A stretch of 17,540 nucleotides of DNA, from NCBI GenBank assembly GCA_000436695.1, contig HF992603.1, positions 1 through 17,540 on the forward strand, written 5' to 3'. Source of the DNA: Prevotella sp. CAG:1185 (GTDB lineage Bacteria; Bacteroidota; Bacteroidia; Bacteroidales; Bacteroidaceae). Every line of letters begins with the position of its first letter. Position 1 is the first letter of the stretch. The position numbers were made by a program, and so were the translations under genes. Positions 8,701 through 16,700 of this stretch are shown here, one piece after another. The notes under the pieces were generated by a model that was not told where the DNA came from, did no database searches, and saw nothing but the letters and a program-made list of their open reading frames with translations.

Positions 8701-8964
8701 CTTTACCTCCTTGTCGGCATATCCGAGGTAGGTGAACGTTACGACTGATCCGGGACTTACCTTTAATGTGTATTTTCCGTCAAGGTCAGTTATTGCACCT
8801 GTGGTCGACCCCTTAACCTTTACTGTTGCTCCGATGATAGGGCCGTCGTCATCGGTAACAAGACCCGTGATGGTTACTGTGTTCTGTGCAAATGCCCAAA
8901 TAGGGAAAATGCTCATCAGAATCAGTAAGCCTAGAGTCTTACATGCTTCTTTTGCGCGTTTCAT
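5800..8964 (-). CDS. SusC-like TonB-dependent outer-membrane oligosaccharide transporter
   Basis: Outer-membrane beta-barrel that imports oligosaccharides with energy from TonB, in complex with the SusD partner encoded just downstream. I place the start at 8964 (MKRAKEACKTLGLL), giving 1054 residues. A longer frame from 9012 adds 16 residues ahead of the signal peptide and would begin inside the promoter -7 box. The signal peptide ends near FAQ (residue 26-27). A carboxypeptidase-regulatory-like beta-sandwich follows at about 30-105 (TGLVTDDDGPIIGATVKVKG). The TonB-box region and plug come next (LDEVVAIGYGTMKRSDVTG, then QPIFVIDGVVVDA at about 181-193). The C-terminus ends in a typical outer-membrane aromatic strand (TFGLNISF). 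A calcium-loop-like motif DINGDGVINNSD lies near 6368-6403. There is no STN/secretin-like N-terminal extension, which fits control by an HTCS and not by an anti-sigma factor. First gene of its operon; 51 nt separate it from susD. Xylo-oligosaccharide specificity is inferred from context. Confidence 0.96.
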   Translation of the reverse strand: MKRAKEACKTLGLLILMSIFPIWAFAQNTVTITGLVTDDDGPIIGATVKVKGSTTGAITDLDGKYTLKVSPGSVVTFTYLGYADKEVKVTNQKEVNVKLEPDSKMLDEVVAIGYGTMKRSDVTGSMVSINDKAIEQTVSTSIDQVLQGRAAGVQIQANSGTPGANTSIRIRGVNSLNATNQPIFVIDGVVVDAQGADSNDPLSSNNPLASINPSDIVSMDVLKDASATAIYGARASNGVIMITTKRGKSGEATITYDGYIGWQEMAKKLDMMNLREYAIHHNARAEEGIVEYNDAFVNPDALGEGTDWQDALFRNALTTSHNISVTGGTQNATYAISGGYMNQDGIAIGSGFKRLTLRGNTDAQVKKWLKASLSFSLTDSKQEVGADNNVIMNALLQQPSVAVTSPDGSFDGPDDVYMPVNAVAIASIRENYNKKMNFRINGSLEATLMKGLTFKTELSTDYNLNKFYYYEPDYEFGALTNSTRTGKWTKTDTKYWSWRNILTYQNTFNKVHSINVMLGQEMSNSHWETQVSTATGFLTNSAHDPSAGDITASTGTGTQNDNSLFSYFGRAFYSYDDRYLITATLRRDGSSHFAKNNRWGWFPSAALAWRVSNEKFMAGTSDVINNLKLRLGWGSTGNQNVSDWAYMALLSSKTTPWGTGVLTANTANPDLKWETTTSYNVGLDLNLFDNRIEFIFDWYYKKTKDLLLQIPLPEYLGSYGQGAASNPWKNVGSLRNTGIEMTLNTVNIDKGGFQWRSNFVFSLNRNKVLKLDTESATIDKTFMTGSENNTVTRTVEGKPVGQFWGYKVIGRFEKAEDFYYKDKDGNVKPVALPEGSSIGEDKTWIGDYIFEDINGDGVINNSDCTFIGDPQPDFTYGIGNTFSYKGFDLTIFFSGSYGNDILNYTRRNIEDVRVNSNLLKSAADYAQIGVIDPNLPDDDFRNLYVTNPSSRLPRLSASTTNANNRVSDLYVEDGSYIRLQNISLGYTLPKSFVRKLKLENVKVYMNLQNVYTWTNYSGYDPEVGSMYGDALLTGLDYGRYPSPRIYTFGLNISF

Positions 8965-9011
8965 GATTAATTGTTTAAAATTGTTTGAATTTGGTAAAGT
9001 TCTCAACGCCA

Positions 9012-9019
9012 CAAAAGTA
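9012..9019 (-). promoter_or_regulatory. Putative -7 promoter box of the SusC operon (TACTTTTG)
   Basis: On the minus strand this reads TACTTTTG, an exact fit to the Bacteroidota -7 consensus TAnnTTTG. It would place transcription start near 9005-9007 and leave a leader of about 40 nt before the SusC ATG at 8964. I see no clear -33 TTTG at the expected distance; a weak ACTTTT lies near 9033-9038. A poor -33 box is expected of a promoter that needs an activator. Confidence 0.6.
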
Positions 9020-9045
9020 TGAATTTATGTTTAAAAGTGTATTAA

Positions 9046-9078
9046 TTAATGTTTCAGCAACATTTTTTAATGTTGCAG
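9046..9078 (-). promoter_or_regulatory. Putative HTCS operator: 12-bp direct repeat, 21-bp period
   Basis: Minus strand: CTGCAACATTAA (9078 to 9067) and CTGAAACATTAA (9057 to 9046), 11 of 12 bases identical, with start-to-start spacing of 21 bp, two helical turns. The repeats sit about 26 bp upstream of the -7 box, roughly -40 to -71 from the inferred start, where an AraC-type activator would contact RNA polymerase. The same bases also form a perfect inverted repeat, GCAACATT-tttt-AATGTTGC (9057-9076), so the binding architecture is not certain. Assignment to the HTCS encoded upstream is inferred. Confidence 0.55.
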
Positions 9079-9491
9079 ACGTGCTGATTTGTGTCGTTTT
9101 AGCGGCTTTTTACCCTCTTTTTTGTGTTTTCTTGTTAATAATATGATTTTTTATCTATTTTTCATGTAGGCTGGTCATATTTTATAGTTATATGATTTTG
9201 ACCGTTGTTTACGCATGCTGATTGTTTCTATATGTTAAAATATTTTTTGCGGCAGCCATGTCTTTTTGCCGTTTTCCGGTTATTGTGTGTTCTGTCTATG
9301 CTGTGCTTTGTAACATGAAATATGTAGGGACGCACGTTTTTCTGTTGCCTTTTTGAGTAAAAACCGCATGCCTCTTATGCTTTTACGCCTGCCGTTGTCT
9401 GGCTCATGTCTGTGCCTGCGTGGTTGTGTTTTTATGTTTTGTTCATGCTTATTCCTGCATGCAATAATGACCACTCTTTATTTTGAATGAC
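9079..9491. other. Non-coding stretch upstream of the SusC promoter; nothing assigned
   Basis: AT-rich sequence with no credible gene. It has only minor symmetry, such as TCATAT/ATATGA flanking a 9-nt loop at about 9174-9194. Short open frames on both strands have no family resemblance. It may simply be spacer between the terminator of unit 1 and the promoter of unit 2, or hold upstream activator sites that I cannot see by eye. Confidence 0.4.
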
Positions 9492-9571
9492 AAAACTCTA
9501 TGGCTTTTGCGTAAAAAAGCGGTCACTTTTGCATCAAAAGTGGCCCGTTTACGACACGTAAACCGGCCACT
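9492..9571. repeat. Degenerate ~22-bp repeat array with hairpins (copy 2)
   Basis: A+T blocks recur at about 21-24 bp: AAAA at 9492, 9515, 9536 and AAA at 9560; TTTT at 9505, 9527 and TTT at 9548. A loose unit is AAAAGYGGY(n)CTTTTGC. The 3' part forms a strong hairpin, AGTGGCC-c-GTTTACG-aca-CGTAAAC-c-GGCCACT (9539-9571, 14 pairs, one C/C mismatch). An overlapping alternative hairpin is GGTCACTTTT/AAAAGTGGCC (9521-9545). It shares CAAAAGTG and CCGTTTACG with the array near base 63-163. No coding role is apparent. Confidence 0.5.
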
Positions 9572-9841
9572 AACAGTTCGAAATATAACAGCTGTTGTTT
9601 GGTTAATAATTTTCTTGCAGAATAACGCTGAATATTTAAAATGTAACAGAAATGGGTGTAAATGGTTAGAATTTTTACGCCTGTTTTTAGATGCCGCCCG
9701 AAAAAGCCTTTTATCCGCCTGTGCAGTGATTACGCAACAGCATTGAATTGCTGCATCAGTCAGGTTAGAGCTGAAAGTAAGGGGTATAATATAATAAGGT
9801 GTACGAGGCAATCGTCTGACGGGGCATGACCGATAGGGCAT

Positions 9842-9900
9842 AAAAAAATACTCTATATTCGCCCTTCAAGATGTCCTTATGGCGTATATAGAGTATTTTT
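9842..9900 (-). terminator. Intrinsic terminator of the HTCS-GH67-GH35 unit (probably bidirectional)
   Basis: A perfect 15-bp inverted repeat, arms 9844-9858 and 9886-9900 (minus strand AAAAATACTCTATAT paired with ATATAGAGTATTTTT). A further CGCC/GGCG helix lies inside (9860-9863 with 9881-9884), separated by a one-base mismatch. On the minus strand the stem runs into seven T (9848-9842), and on the plus strand it ends in five T, so it could stop transcription from either side. It lies about 106 nt after the GH35 stop. Confidence 0.8.
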
Positions 9901-10005
9901 CTGTCGGCCGCTTGCAGGCCTTATTTTTATTGTGAAGCCTTAACCATCTTTGTCTGACGGCAGACTCTGCAGCCTTTTTTTTAATTTGCTTGGCTGTTCC
10001 CCTTG

Positions 10006-11775
10006 TCAATACTTATACAGCTTGACGTGCAGAATCTTATATTCGCCTACAGATATGCGGGCGTGGCGTCCCTGATGGCTTTGGTCTCCGTTTTCTCTTC
10101 TCAGATATTTCAGCGTTCCGTCTTTGTTTATTGCCACCTCATCCACGTAGCCTATACCTGCACGCATTCCTTTAAATTTAGGCTGCGCTCCGTTCTGCGT
10201 GCCCGTGTTTTGGCTCTTCTGGGCAAATCCGTCTTCGCCAAGTATCTTTTTTTCTTCTTGTTCCTTCTCGCTGTTGGTCGCAAATTCTACAACGATGCCG
10301 TTGCCGGCTATGATGTAGTCCATGTCTGCTAGCTTTATTATAATGCCTCCGCCTTCGGGCCATTCTGAGCCGTCGGTGGCGCGGGGATCCCACGGCAGTG
10401 TGAAGTTGTGGCGGCATGTCAGCGTGATGTCGCCGTCTACGATGACGCGTTCGCGGTCGTTGCCGTCAAAGAGCAGTCCGTGTGTCAGACCCTTGCCCTG
10501 ATATTTCAGCAGCAGTGGCGACAGCTCTTCCAGCATGGCGTAGCTCTCCTTTATGCTCTTGTGGTCGTCGGCAGAGCCGTGGTCTATGTCGAACGGTGAG
10601 AAGCCTATGGCGTCGTGCTCGCCAAAGGCGTACAGCGCACGCACACCACTGTTGCGGCAGAAGCGCGACTCTGGTATAAACAGCGGATTTTCGGGCTGCT
10701 TGTACTGGTCGGCCCAGCTCTTGAAGCCTGTGTCGTAGATGTCAGGAGCAAGGATGTCTATGCTGGGTGCGGCGCAGTGCCACAGGTCTACAAGGTGTGC
10801 AAGCGGCCCAGCCGACGGATATTCGCCCGGCTTGCGTCCGCGGCTGTTGAGCGCGGCGTTTACATAGAGGGGCATGTCGCAGATGCGGCGGGCCTCGAGA
10901 GCCAGCTGTTCAACATATTTTGCATGATAGTAGGCCATGAACACCTCGTCGGCATATATGTCCGTGCCAAACACCTGTGCCCATGTGGCGCCCTTCTTCA
11001 TCCTGTTGTTTATAGTGTTGTGGCTGTCTTTAGTCCATTTCTCTGATCCTGTGAGCATTTTCAGCAGATGTGGGTGCAGCTTTTCCCCGTTGCTCCTTAT
11101 ATATTTTATAAGGTCTTCGGGCGCGGCAGAGCTGAAAGCCTTTTGGGCCTTGTCCGAGTAGTCGCGTGCGTCCTCGAGCATGCCGATTTCGTTTTCAATC
11201 TGCATCATTATCACCGTGTTTCGGCTGCTGTCGGCCTCAGATATGAATTTCATCAATTTGCTGAAGGCGTTTTTGTCTGCCTGCAGTATGTTGTCTGAGA
11301 ATGCGCTGGCAATTTCAAGAGGCTTTCCGCGGCGTGTCATTGCGCGCGGATATTTCTTGGTGTTTTCCTTGAACCATAGCGGTGCATAGCAGCTCATGGA
11401 GTTTTTCCATGCTCCAAACCAAAGGAATATTACTTTCAGGTCGTTTTTGCGTGCCTGTTCTATGACAGTCTTCGGCAGCGAGAAGTCAAACTTGCCTTCC
11501 TCCGGTTCGATGAGGTCCCATTGTGCCGGCACAAGCACCGTGTTGAGTCCGCGTTCCTTGCATGTGCGCATCACGCTTATTATGTCTGCCTCGCACGTAG
11601 CGGCCGAGTTGCTCAGCTCTCCGCACAGCAGGAGCATGGGCTTTCCGCCTACTGTTATTTGTGTGGCAGTGCCCTGTTTCTGCAGCTTTGCCTGTGCATG
11701 GGCTTCGCTGCCGCAGAACATGGCCATCATGGCCGACAGGGCTGCGGTGCCTGCCAGATAAGTTATTTTGTTCAT
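10006..11775 (-). CDS. GH35-type glycosidase with DUF5597-like C-terminus (putative beta-galactosidase), secreted
   Basis: 589-residue exported enzyme with a GH35 (clan GH-A) barrel. The signal peptide spans about residues 1-27 (AHA|Q or nearby), without a convincing lipobox, so periplasmic. The catalytic pair is recognisable: acid/base Glu196 in MMQIENEIG and nucleophile Glu369 in NPLFIPESRF; an early barrel strand shows VPAQWDLIEPEEG (about 82-94). The long C-terminal part (about 400-589) matches my recollection of the DUF5597 domain that accompanies GH35 in Gram-negative bacteria, rather than the jelly-roll modules of classical beta-galactosidases. Named members of this group act on terminal beta-galactose, for instance on xyloglucan pieces. 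Here the gene is last in an operon with HTCS and GH67, so a galactose (or similar) side chain on complex glucuronoarabinoxylan is a plausible substrate. That specificity is inferred. A charged, low-complexity stretch at about 502-532 may be a flexible loop. Confidence 0.85.
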   Translation of the reverse strand: MNKITYLAGTAALSAMMAMFCGSEAHAQAKLQKQGTATQITVGGKPMLLLCGELSNSAATCEADIISVMRTCKERGLNTVLVPAQWDLIEPEEGKFDFSLPKTVIEQARKNDLKVIFLWFGAWKNSMSCYAPLWFKENTKKYPRAMTRRGKPLEIASAFSDNILQADKNAFSKLMKFISEADSSRNTVIMMQIENEIGMLEDARDYSDKAQKAFSSAAPEDLIKYIRSNGEKLHPHLLKMLTGSEKWTKDSHNTINNRMKKGATWAQVFGTDIYADEVFMAYYHAKYVEQLALEARRICDMPLYVNAALNSRGRKPGEYPSAGPLAHLVDLWHCAAPSIDILAPDIYDTGFKSWADQYKQPENPLFIPESRFCRNSGVRALYAFGEHDAIGFSPFDIDHGSADDHKSIKESYAMLEELSPLLLKYQGKGLTHGLLFDGNDRERVIVDGDITLTCRHNFTLPWDPRATDGSEWPEGGGIIIKLADMDYIIAGNGIVVEFATNSEKEQEEKKILGEDGFAQKSQNTGTQNGAQPKFKGMRAGIGYVDEVAINKDGTLKYLRRENGDQSHQGRHARISVGEYKILHVKLYKY

Positions 11776-11787
11776 CGTATGTGCTTG

Positions 11788-13719
11788 CTATTTTGTTATT
11801 TCCTGTCTTGAGAATGTCTGAAAATATTTAAGGCACGTGTCGCGCCATTCTTCGGCATTCTCTACCTGTTCGGTCATTCTTTGGCTTACTTCCATAAAGC
11901 GCTGTCTGTCTACATACGGCTCCATCTTGCTCCAAGTTTCGGCAAATCTCTTTGCCTCGGCCACGCCGCGGTTGTAGTGGGCGCAGAGGCTCTGCCATAG
12001 CGTTGTGCCGTCTTTCATCTTGTGATTCCAGCTTACGTGGTGGAACCACAGCAGATATTCCTCGGGACAGGTATTTATGTCGTTGTATATACTGTCAAAC
12101 GGATGGCGATACTGGCTTACGGCCTTTGTGCCGTTCATTGTGCGGTCGAAGCCGATGCCGGTGCTGTCGGCCTTATGATAGTATACGGGGCACCATTCTA
12201 TCGGATATTTTGGATAGAAACCCTGTGGCTCAGGACCATAGTGGTGGTCGGCCTTGAATATGTGGTGCAGTCCGAGCGGCATCATATAGTCTACACAGGC
12301 TTCGCGGCTGCTCATCATAACTTCCTTCATCGGCTTGATGAAAGCTGTGTCGTGTGTGAAAGTCTGTTTGAGCCATTCGTCTGCAATCTGTTCTGACGAC
12401 AGGGTAGGGTCCCATGCCAGTCGGCCAAAGGCATACCAGTTTGCCTGTGAGAAATGGTGGCCGCACCAGTTGGCGTCATCGCCCGTGTTGGCCACTCCTG
12501 CAATGCCGATAAGCTGTTTGGGGCTTACAAAGCTGAAGAACTCTTTCCACATCGGTGCCAGGTACACAAGGTGGCGGCTCTGTCCGAGATATTCCTGCGT
12601 AATCTGCAGTTCTGCCATCATCGGTGTATGCTTAATCTGGTCGAACAGAGGAGCATAAGGCTCGCGTGGCTGGAAGTCGAGCGGACCGTTCTTTGTTTGC
12701 AGAATAACGTTGCTGCTGAACTTTCCGTCGAGGTCTTTAAACTCTGTAACTGCCTGCATCACGCGGTCTTCGCCCTCATGATTGCCGTAAACGAAGCTGC
12801 GCCATATGACCAGTCCGCCGTGCGGGGCAAGAGCTTCTGCAAGCATGTTGGCTCCCTCGGCATGTGTGCGGTGATAATCGCCGGGGCCGGGCTGTCCTTC
12901 TGAGTTAGCCTTTACGAGGAAACCGCCGAAGTCGGGTATCTCTTTATATATTTCGTTTACCTTGTTTTTCCACCATGTGCGCACGCCTTCGTTTAGCGGG
13001 TCGGCTGTCTTCAGTCCGCCCTCAGCCATTGGCGACGCAAAGTTCACCGAGAGATAAACCTTTATTCCGTAGTCGCGGAACATATCTGCCAGCACCTTTA
13101 CCTTTTTTATATATAAGGTGTTGAGCATCTTGGGCGAAGCGTTCACGTTGTTTATCACCGAGCCGTTGATGCCTATCGACGCGTTTGCGCGGCAATAGGT
13201 TGTGAGGCGTTCTTTCAGGGCAAGGCTCATAGTGCCCTTGTCGCCGTTTATTTCGTCCCATTTCCAGATGCTCAGTCCGGCATAGCCGCGCTCAACAGAC
13301 CTGTCAAGATTGTCCCAATGGTTGAGTATGCGGTATTTTACGGCAGGATTTTCCTTTATGTTGATGTTGTCAACAGGCATACCGCTGTCCTGCAGGCGCA
13401 GCAGTTCGTAGACTCCGTAGAGCAGTCCGCAGCTGTTTTTCGCCTTTATTGTTATGTGGCCGTTGCTCTTGTCGGTTGTTATCTCGAAGCCTTCTTCGCC
13501 GGTTGCCGTCTTGTCCTTTATCAGGCTTACCGGTTTTCCGTGCCAGTATGTGGCAAGTTCTCTTGTGGCTATTTTAGCCGTGTTCGACTTGTCTTTAGTC
13601 GTGATTTTACACAGGTCGCTGTTGCGCTGGCTTCTCAGCCAAAGGCGTGAGCCGTCTTCTGCATATGCAACGCATGTGATTGCCGCCATGATCAGGGCGG
13701 CTATAAATGTTTTTTTCAT
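11788..13719 (-). CDS. GH67 alpha-glucuronidase (xylan-specific), secreted to periplasm
   Basis: Hydrolyses the alpha-1,2 bond of (4-O-methyl)glucuronic acid on the non-reducing terminal xylose of xylo-oligosaccharides, releasing the side chain so xylosidases can proceed. The 643-residue length fits the family. The N-terminus is a type I signal peptide with likely cleavage after VAYA (residue 20); the ITC before it is a poor lipobox, so a soluble periplasmic enzyme is likely. GH67 hallmarks are intact: general acid Glu274 in KANSEGQPGPG, and base pair Asp348 in KNGPLDFQPREP and Glu376 in ELQITQEYLGQ. The 28-residue spacing of the two bases is the same as I recall for the characterised Geobacillus and Cellvibrio enzymes. 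The start codon is 5 nt after the HTCS stop (TGA TAATC ATG), which implies cotranscription and probably translational coupling. The next gene starts 12 nt after its stop. Confidence 0.96.
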   Translation of the reverse strand: MKKTFIAALIMAAITCVAYAEDGSRLWLRSQRNSDLCKITTKDKSNTAKIATRELATYWHGKPVSLIKDKTATGEEGFEITTDKSNGHITIKAKNSCGLLYGVYELLRLQDSGMPVDNINIKENPAVKYRILNHWDNLDRSVERGYAGLSIWKWDEINGDKGTMSLALKERLTTYCRANASIGINGSVINNVNASPKMLNTLYIKKVKVLADMFRDYGIKVYLSVNFASPMAEGGLKTADPLNEGVRTWWKNKVNEIYKEIPDFGGFLVKANSEGQPGPGDYHRTHAEGANMLAEALAPHGGLVIWRSFVYGNHEGEDRVMQAVTEFKDLDGKFSSNVILQTKNGPLDFQPREPYAPLFDQIKHTPMMAELQITQEYLGQSRHLVYLAPMWKEFFSFVSPKQLIGIAGVANTGDDANWCGHHFSQANWYAFGRLAWDPTLSSEQIADEWLKQTFTHDTAFIKPMKEVMMSSREACVDYMMPLGLHHIFKADHHYGPEPQGFYPKYPIEWCPVYYHKADSTGIGFDRTMNGTKAVSQYRHPFDSIYNDINTCPEEYLLWFHHVSWNHKMKDGTTLWQSLCAHYNRGVAEAKRFAETWSKMEPYVDRQRFMEVSQRMTEQVENAEEWRDTCLKYFQTFSRQEITK

Positions 13720-13724
13720 GATTA

Positions 13725-16700
13725 TCAGTTATTTTGCTCAGTATTATTGTTATGCTCTTTCTTTGCATATTCAGTGGGCGACATTCCGTAGCGCTTGCGG
13801 AACACTGTGGAGAAGTGGGTCTGGTTGTTGAATCCAACGGCATACGCCACCTGTGTTACGTTAATTTTCTGTTCGCTTATCAGTCGTGCCGCCTGTTCGA
13901 GGCGCAGGTTGCGGATAAATTCGCCCGTTGATATTCCGGTTATTTCCTTCATCTTGCGGTGAAGCTGCGCACGGCTTATGCCTACGTCTTCGGCAAGACT
14001 TTCCACATTGAAGTCGGGGTCGGATATGTGTTCGTTAATCGACTTCATTATGCGGTTCATCAGCTGGTCGTTGTTGCCCTTAACCTCAATCTGTTCCATC
14101 TTGTCTTTCTGCTCCTGCGCACCCGAGAACTTGCCGCGCAGTCGTCTTACGTTGTTTATCAGATTGTCGGTAAGAATGTGCAGCTCCGACATATTGAACG
14201 GTTTGGCAAGGAAGGCGTCGGCACCTTTCTTAAAGCCTTCAAGCCTGTCGGCAACATCGGCCTTTGATGTGAGCAGAATCACAGGAATGTCGTTTATGCG
14301 GCTGTTTGTCTTTATCTTTTTCAGCAGCGTAACTCCGTCCATTTCGGGCATCATGACGTCAGACACCACAATGTCGTAGTGATCTTTGAGCAGGGCGTCG
14401 AGCGCTTCAAGTCCGTTGGTGAATGTGTCAACCTTGTACCATTCGCTCATTTCGTTCTTTATGTATTGCCTCATTTCGGCATCATCGTCCACCACCATAA
14501 TCTTGCAGTTTGTGTAAGTGGGCTTTTTGTTCTGCGATGTGTTTGTCTGCTCGTCTTCGGGCGACAGTATCTCTTCCGGTTTCAGATGGCTGTTGCCTTT
14601 GGGTATGCTTATCGTTATCTGTGCGCCCTGCACGTTGTCTGTTCGGTTGGCTGCCTTAATCGTGCCTCCGTGCATTTCGGTTAGCGTGCGGCTCAGGTTG
14701 AGTCCTATGCCGGTGCCTTCAAGGCTGATGCCGCGGCTGTTTGCCTCCTGATAGAAACGTTCAAACAGCTTGTCGGTGTTCTTGTTCTTGAAACCCATGC
14801 CTGTGTCGAGCACGTCTATTGTTACATGCTGTTCGTCTTCTTTCAGACGTATGGTTATGCTTCCGCCGTCGGGCGTGAACTTGAAGGCGTTTGACAACAG
14901 GTTAGATATAATCTTGTCGAAGTTTATCTTGTCTATCCACGCATAGCATGAGCCTGCCTCATGTTCGAAGTTGAATATAATGTTGTGCTGGTCGGCATTA
15001 TATCTGAACCTTGCGCAAACATCATTTATATATGTTGCCATTTCCGTCTTTTCGCAGTGCAGGTGCATCTGTTTCTTGTCAATCTTTCTGATGTCAAGAA
15101 TCTGGTTGACAAGCAGCAGAAGCCGCTGTGCGTTGCGGTCGATGGTCTTTATGTCGTTCTGGCTTTCGGCATCGGTCAGTCTCGACTTCAGCTTGTTGAG
15201 AGGGCCGAGGATAAGTGTCAGCGGCGACCTGATGTCGTGGGTCGCATTGATGAGGAACCGCATCTTGGTCTCCTCTAATTCTTCGTTCTTGCGGCGCTTG
15301 TAGTTTCTTGCGTATAGGTAGATGCATGTGGCTATTACCATTATGTATATAATCCATGCCAGCGTTGACGCATACCAGGGCGACAGCACTTTTATGGTTA
15401 TTTTCTTGATGCTCTTAGATACAGCACCGTTGGCTGTAGCCCTTACCTCAATCTCGTATTTTCCCGGTTTTAGTTTGTTGAATGATATTGCGTTTGTGCC
15501 TTCCGGTATGGATATCCAGTTCTCATTGTCGTTAATCTTATATTGGAATGTGATTTCATCAGTATATTTGAAATTGAGCAATGAGAACTCTAAAGAAAAT
15601 GTATTTTCATCATACGGCACAACAAATTTATCAGAAAAACAGCTCATCTCCTTGCCGTCGAGGATAAAGTTTGTCAGATAAATCTGCCCAAGCTCCATCT
15701 TTGTGTTCTTGATGTCTTTCGGGTAAAATACGGTTATGCCGTCGTCGATGCCGAATACAATTCTGTCATCGCTGAAATGTGCTGCGGCTCCACCGATGTA
15801 TTCCTTTGTGGCAAGTCCGTTTCCGCGTATATGGCTGATAAATGTCTTTTGTTTATGGTTATACTGCCAAATGCCCATGGCCGTGCTCATCCATATGTCA
15901 TTGTTATGGTCGAACACTATGCTGTATATAAAATTGTTCTGGAGCTGCTTTGGCGAGTTTGGAAATGTGTAAAGTGTATGTTTCTTCTTGTTGTAAACAT
16001 ATAATCCAGTATTTGTGCCAAGTAAAATTTTACCGTCTGCCGTTTCGTTGACAGACAGGCATTGTATATTCTTGAAACGTTTGTCTTTTATAACATTAAA
16101 GTTAAATGATTTAGTATCCATTACGGATATTCCATTTGTCGTTCCAATCCATAGAAGTCCATCTCTGTCAATATACAGCGTTTTTATCCAGTCGTTGCAC
16201 AGCACACCTTTACCCTTGTCTTTATCTCTCATGCTGAATTGTATTGTCGAACAGTTTTGAGTGTTATAGACACAGAGACCTTTACTGTAGTTGCATATAT
16301 AGAGGGTGCCTTTTCCGTCGTCTGTGATATAGTTTAGTCCCCATCCGTCGTATTTTGCTTTCTGATGATATTCTCCGGTATAAGGGTTATATGAGTAAAG
16401 TGTGGTTTCGCTGCATAGCCAATAGTTTCCTTGCTTGTCCTTGTATATGGTGTTTGCTCCTGCCGGCGATGTTGGATGAGATGTTATGTTGCCATTTTTA
16501 TCAAATTTATAAACACCGGTTTTCTGTATTGTTACAAAGATGTCGCCATTGTGTCCGGGGGCAATGGACGATACGCTGCTTCCTAACAAGTAGTTGTGTT
16601 GTGAGAAAGTCCAGCTGTTAAAGGCATCTTTCTTTTGTGAAATCATGTAAATACCTTTCTTATAGCAGCTTATCCATATGTTTTTGTCTTTGTCTTCATA

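Noticed and set aside
8965..9012. Longer SusC start at 9012 (16 extra residues)
   Set aside because: It would begin within the -7 promoter box and put a non-signal extension ahead of a good signal peptide that starts at 8964.
9587..9596. Perfect palindrome AACAGCTGTT
   Set aside because: A single 10-bp palindrome in AT-rich spacer with no second copy or nearby promoter; expected by chance often enough that no function is claimed.
9449..9841. Minus-strand open frame of 130 codons (and an 87-codon plus-strand frame at 9483-9746) in the intergenic region
   Set aside because: Both run through the repeat array and hairpins, overlap each other antisense, and show no signal peptide, domain or credible composition. 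They are probably by-products of the repeats.
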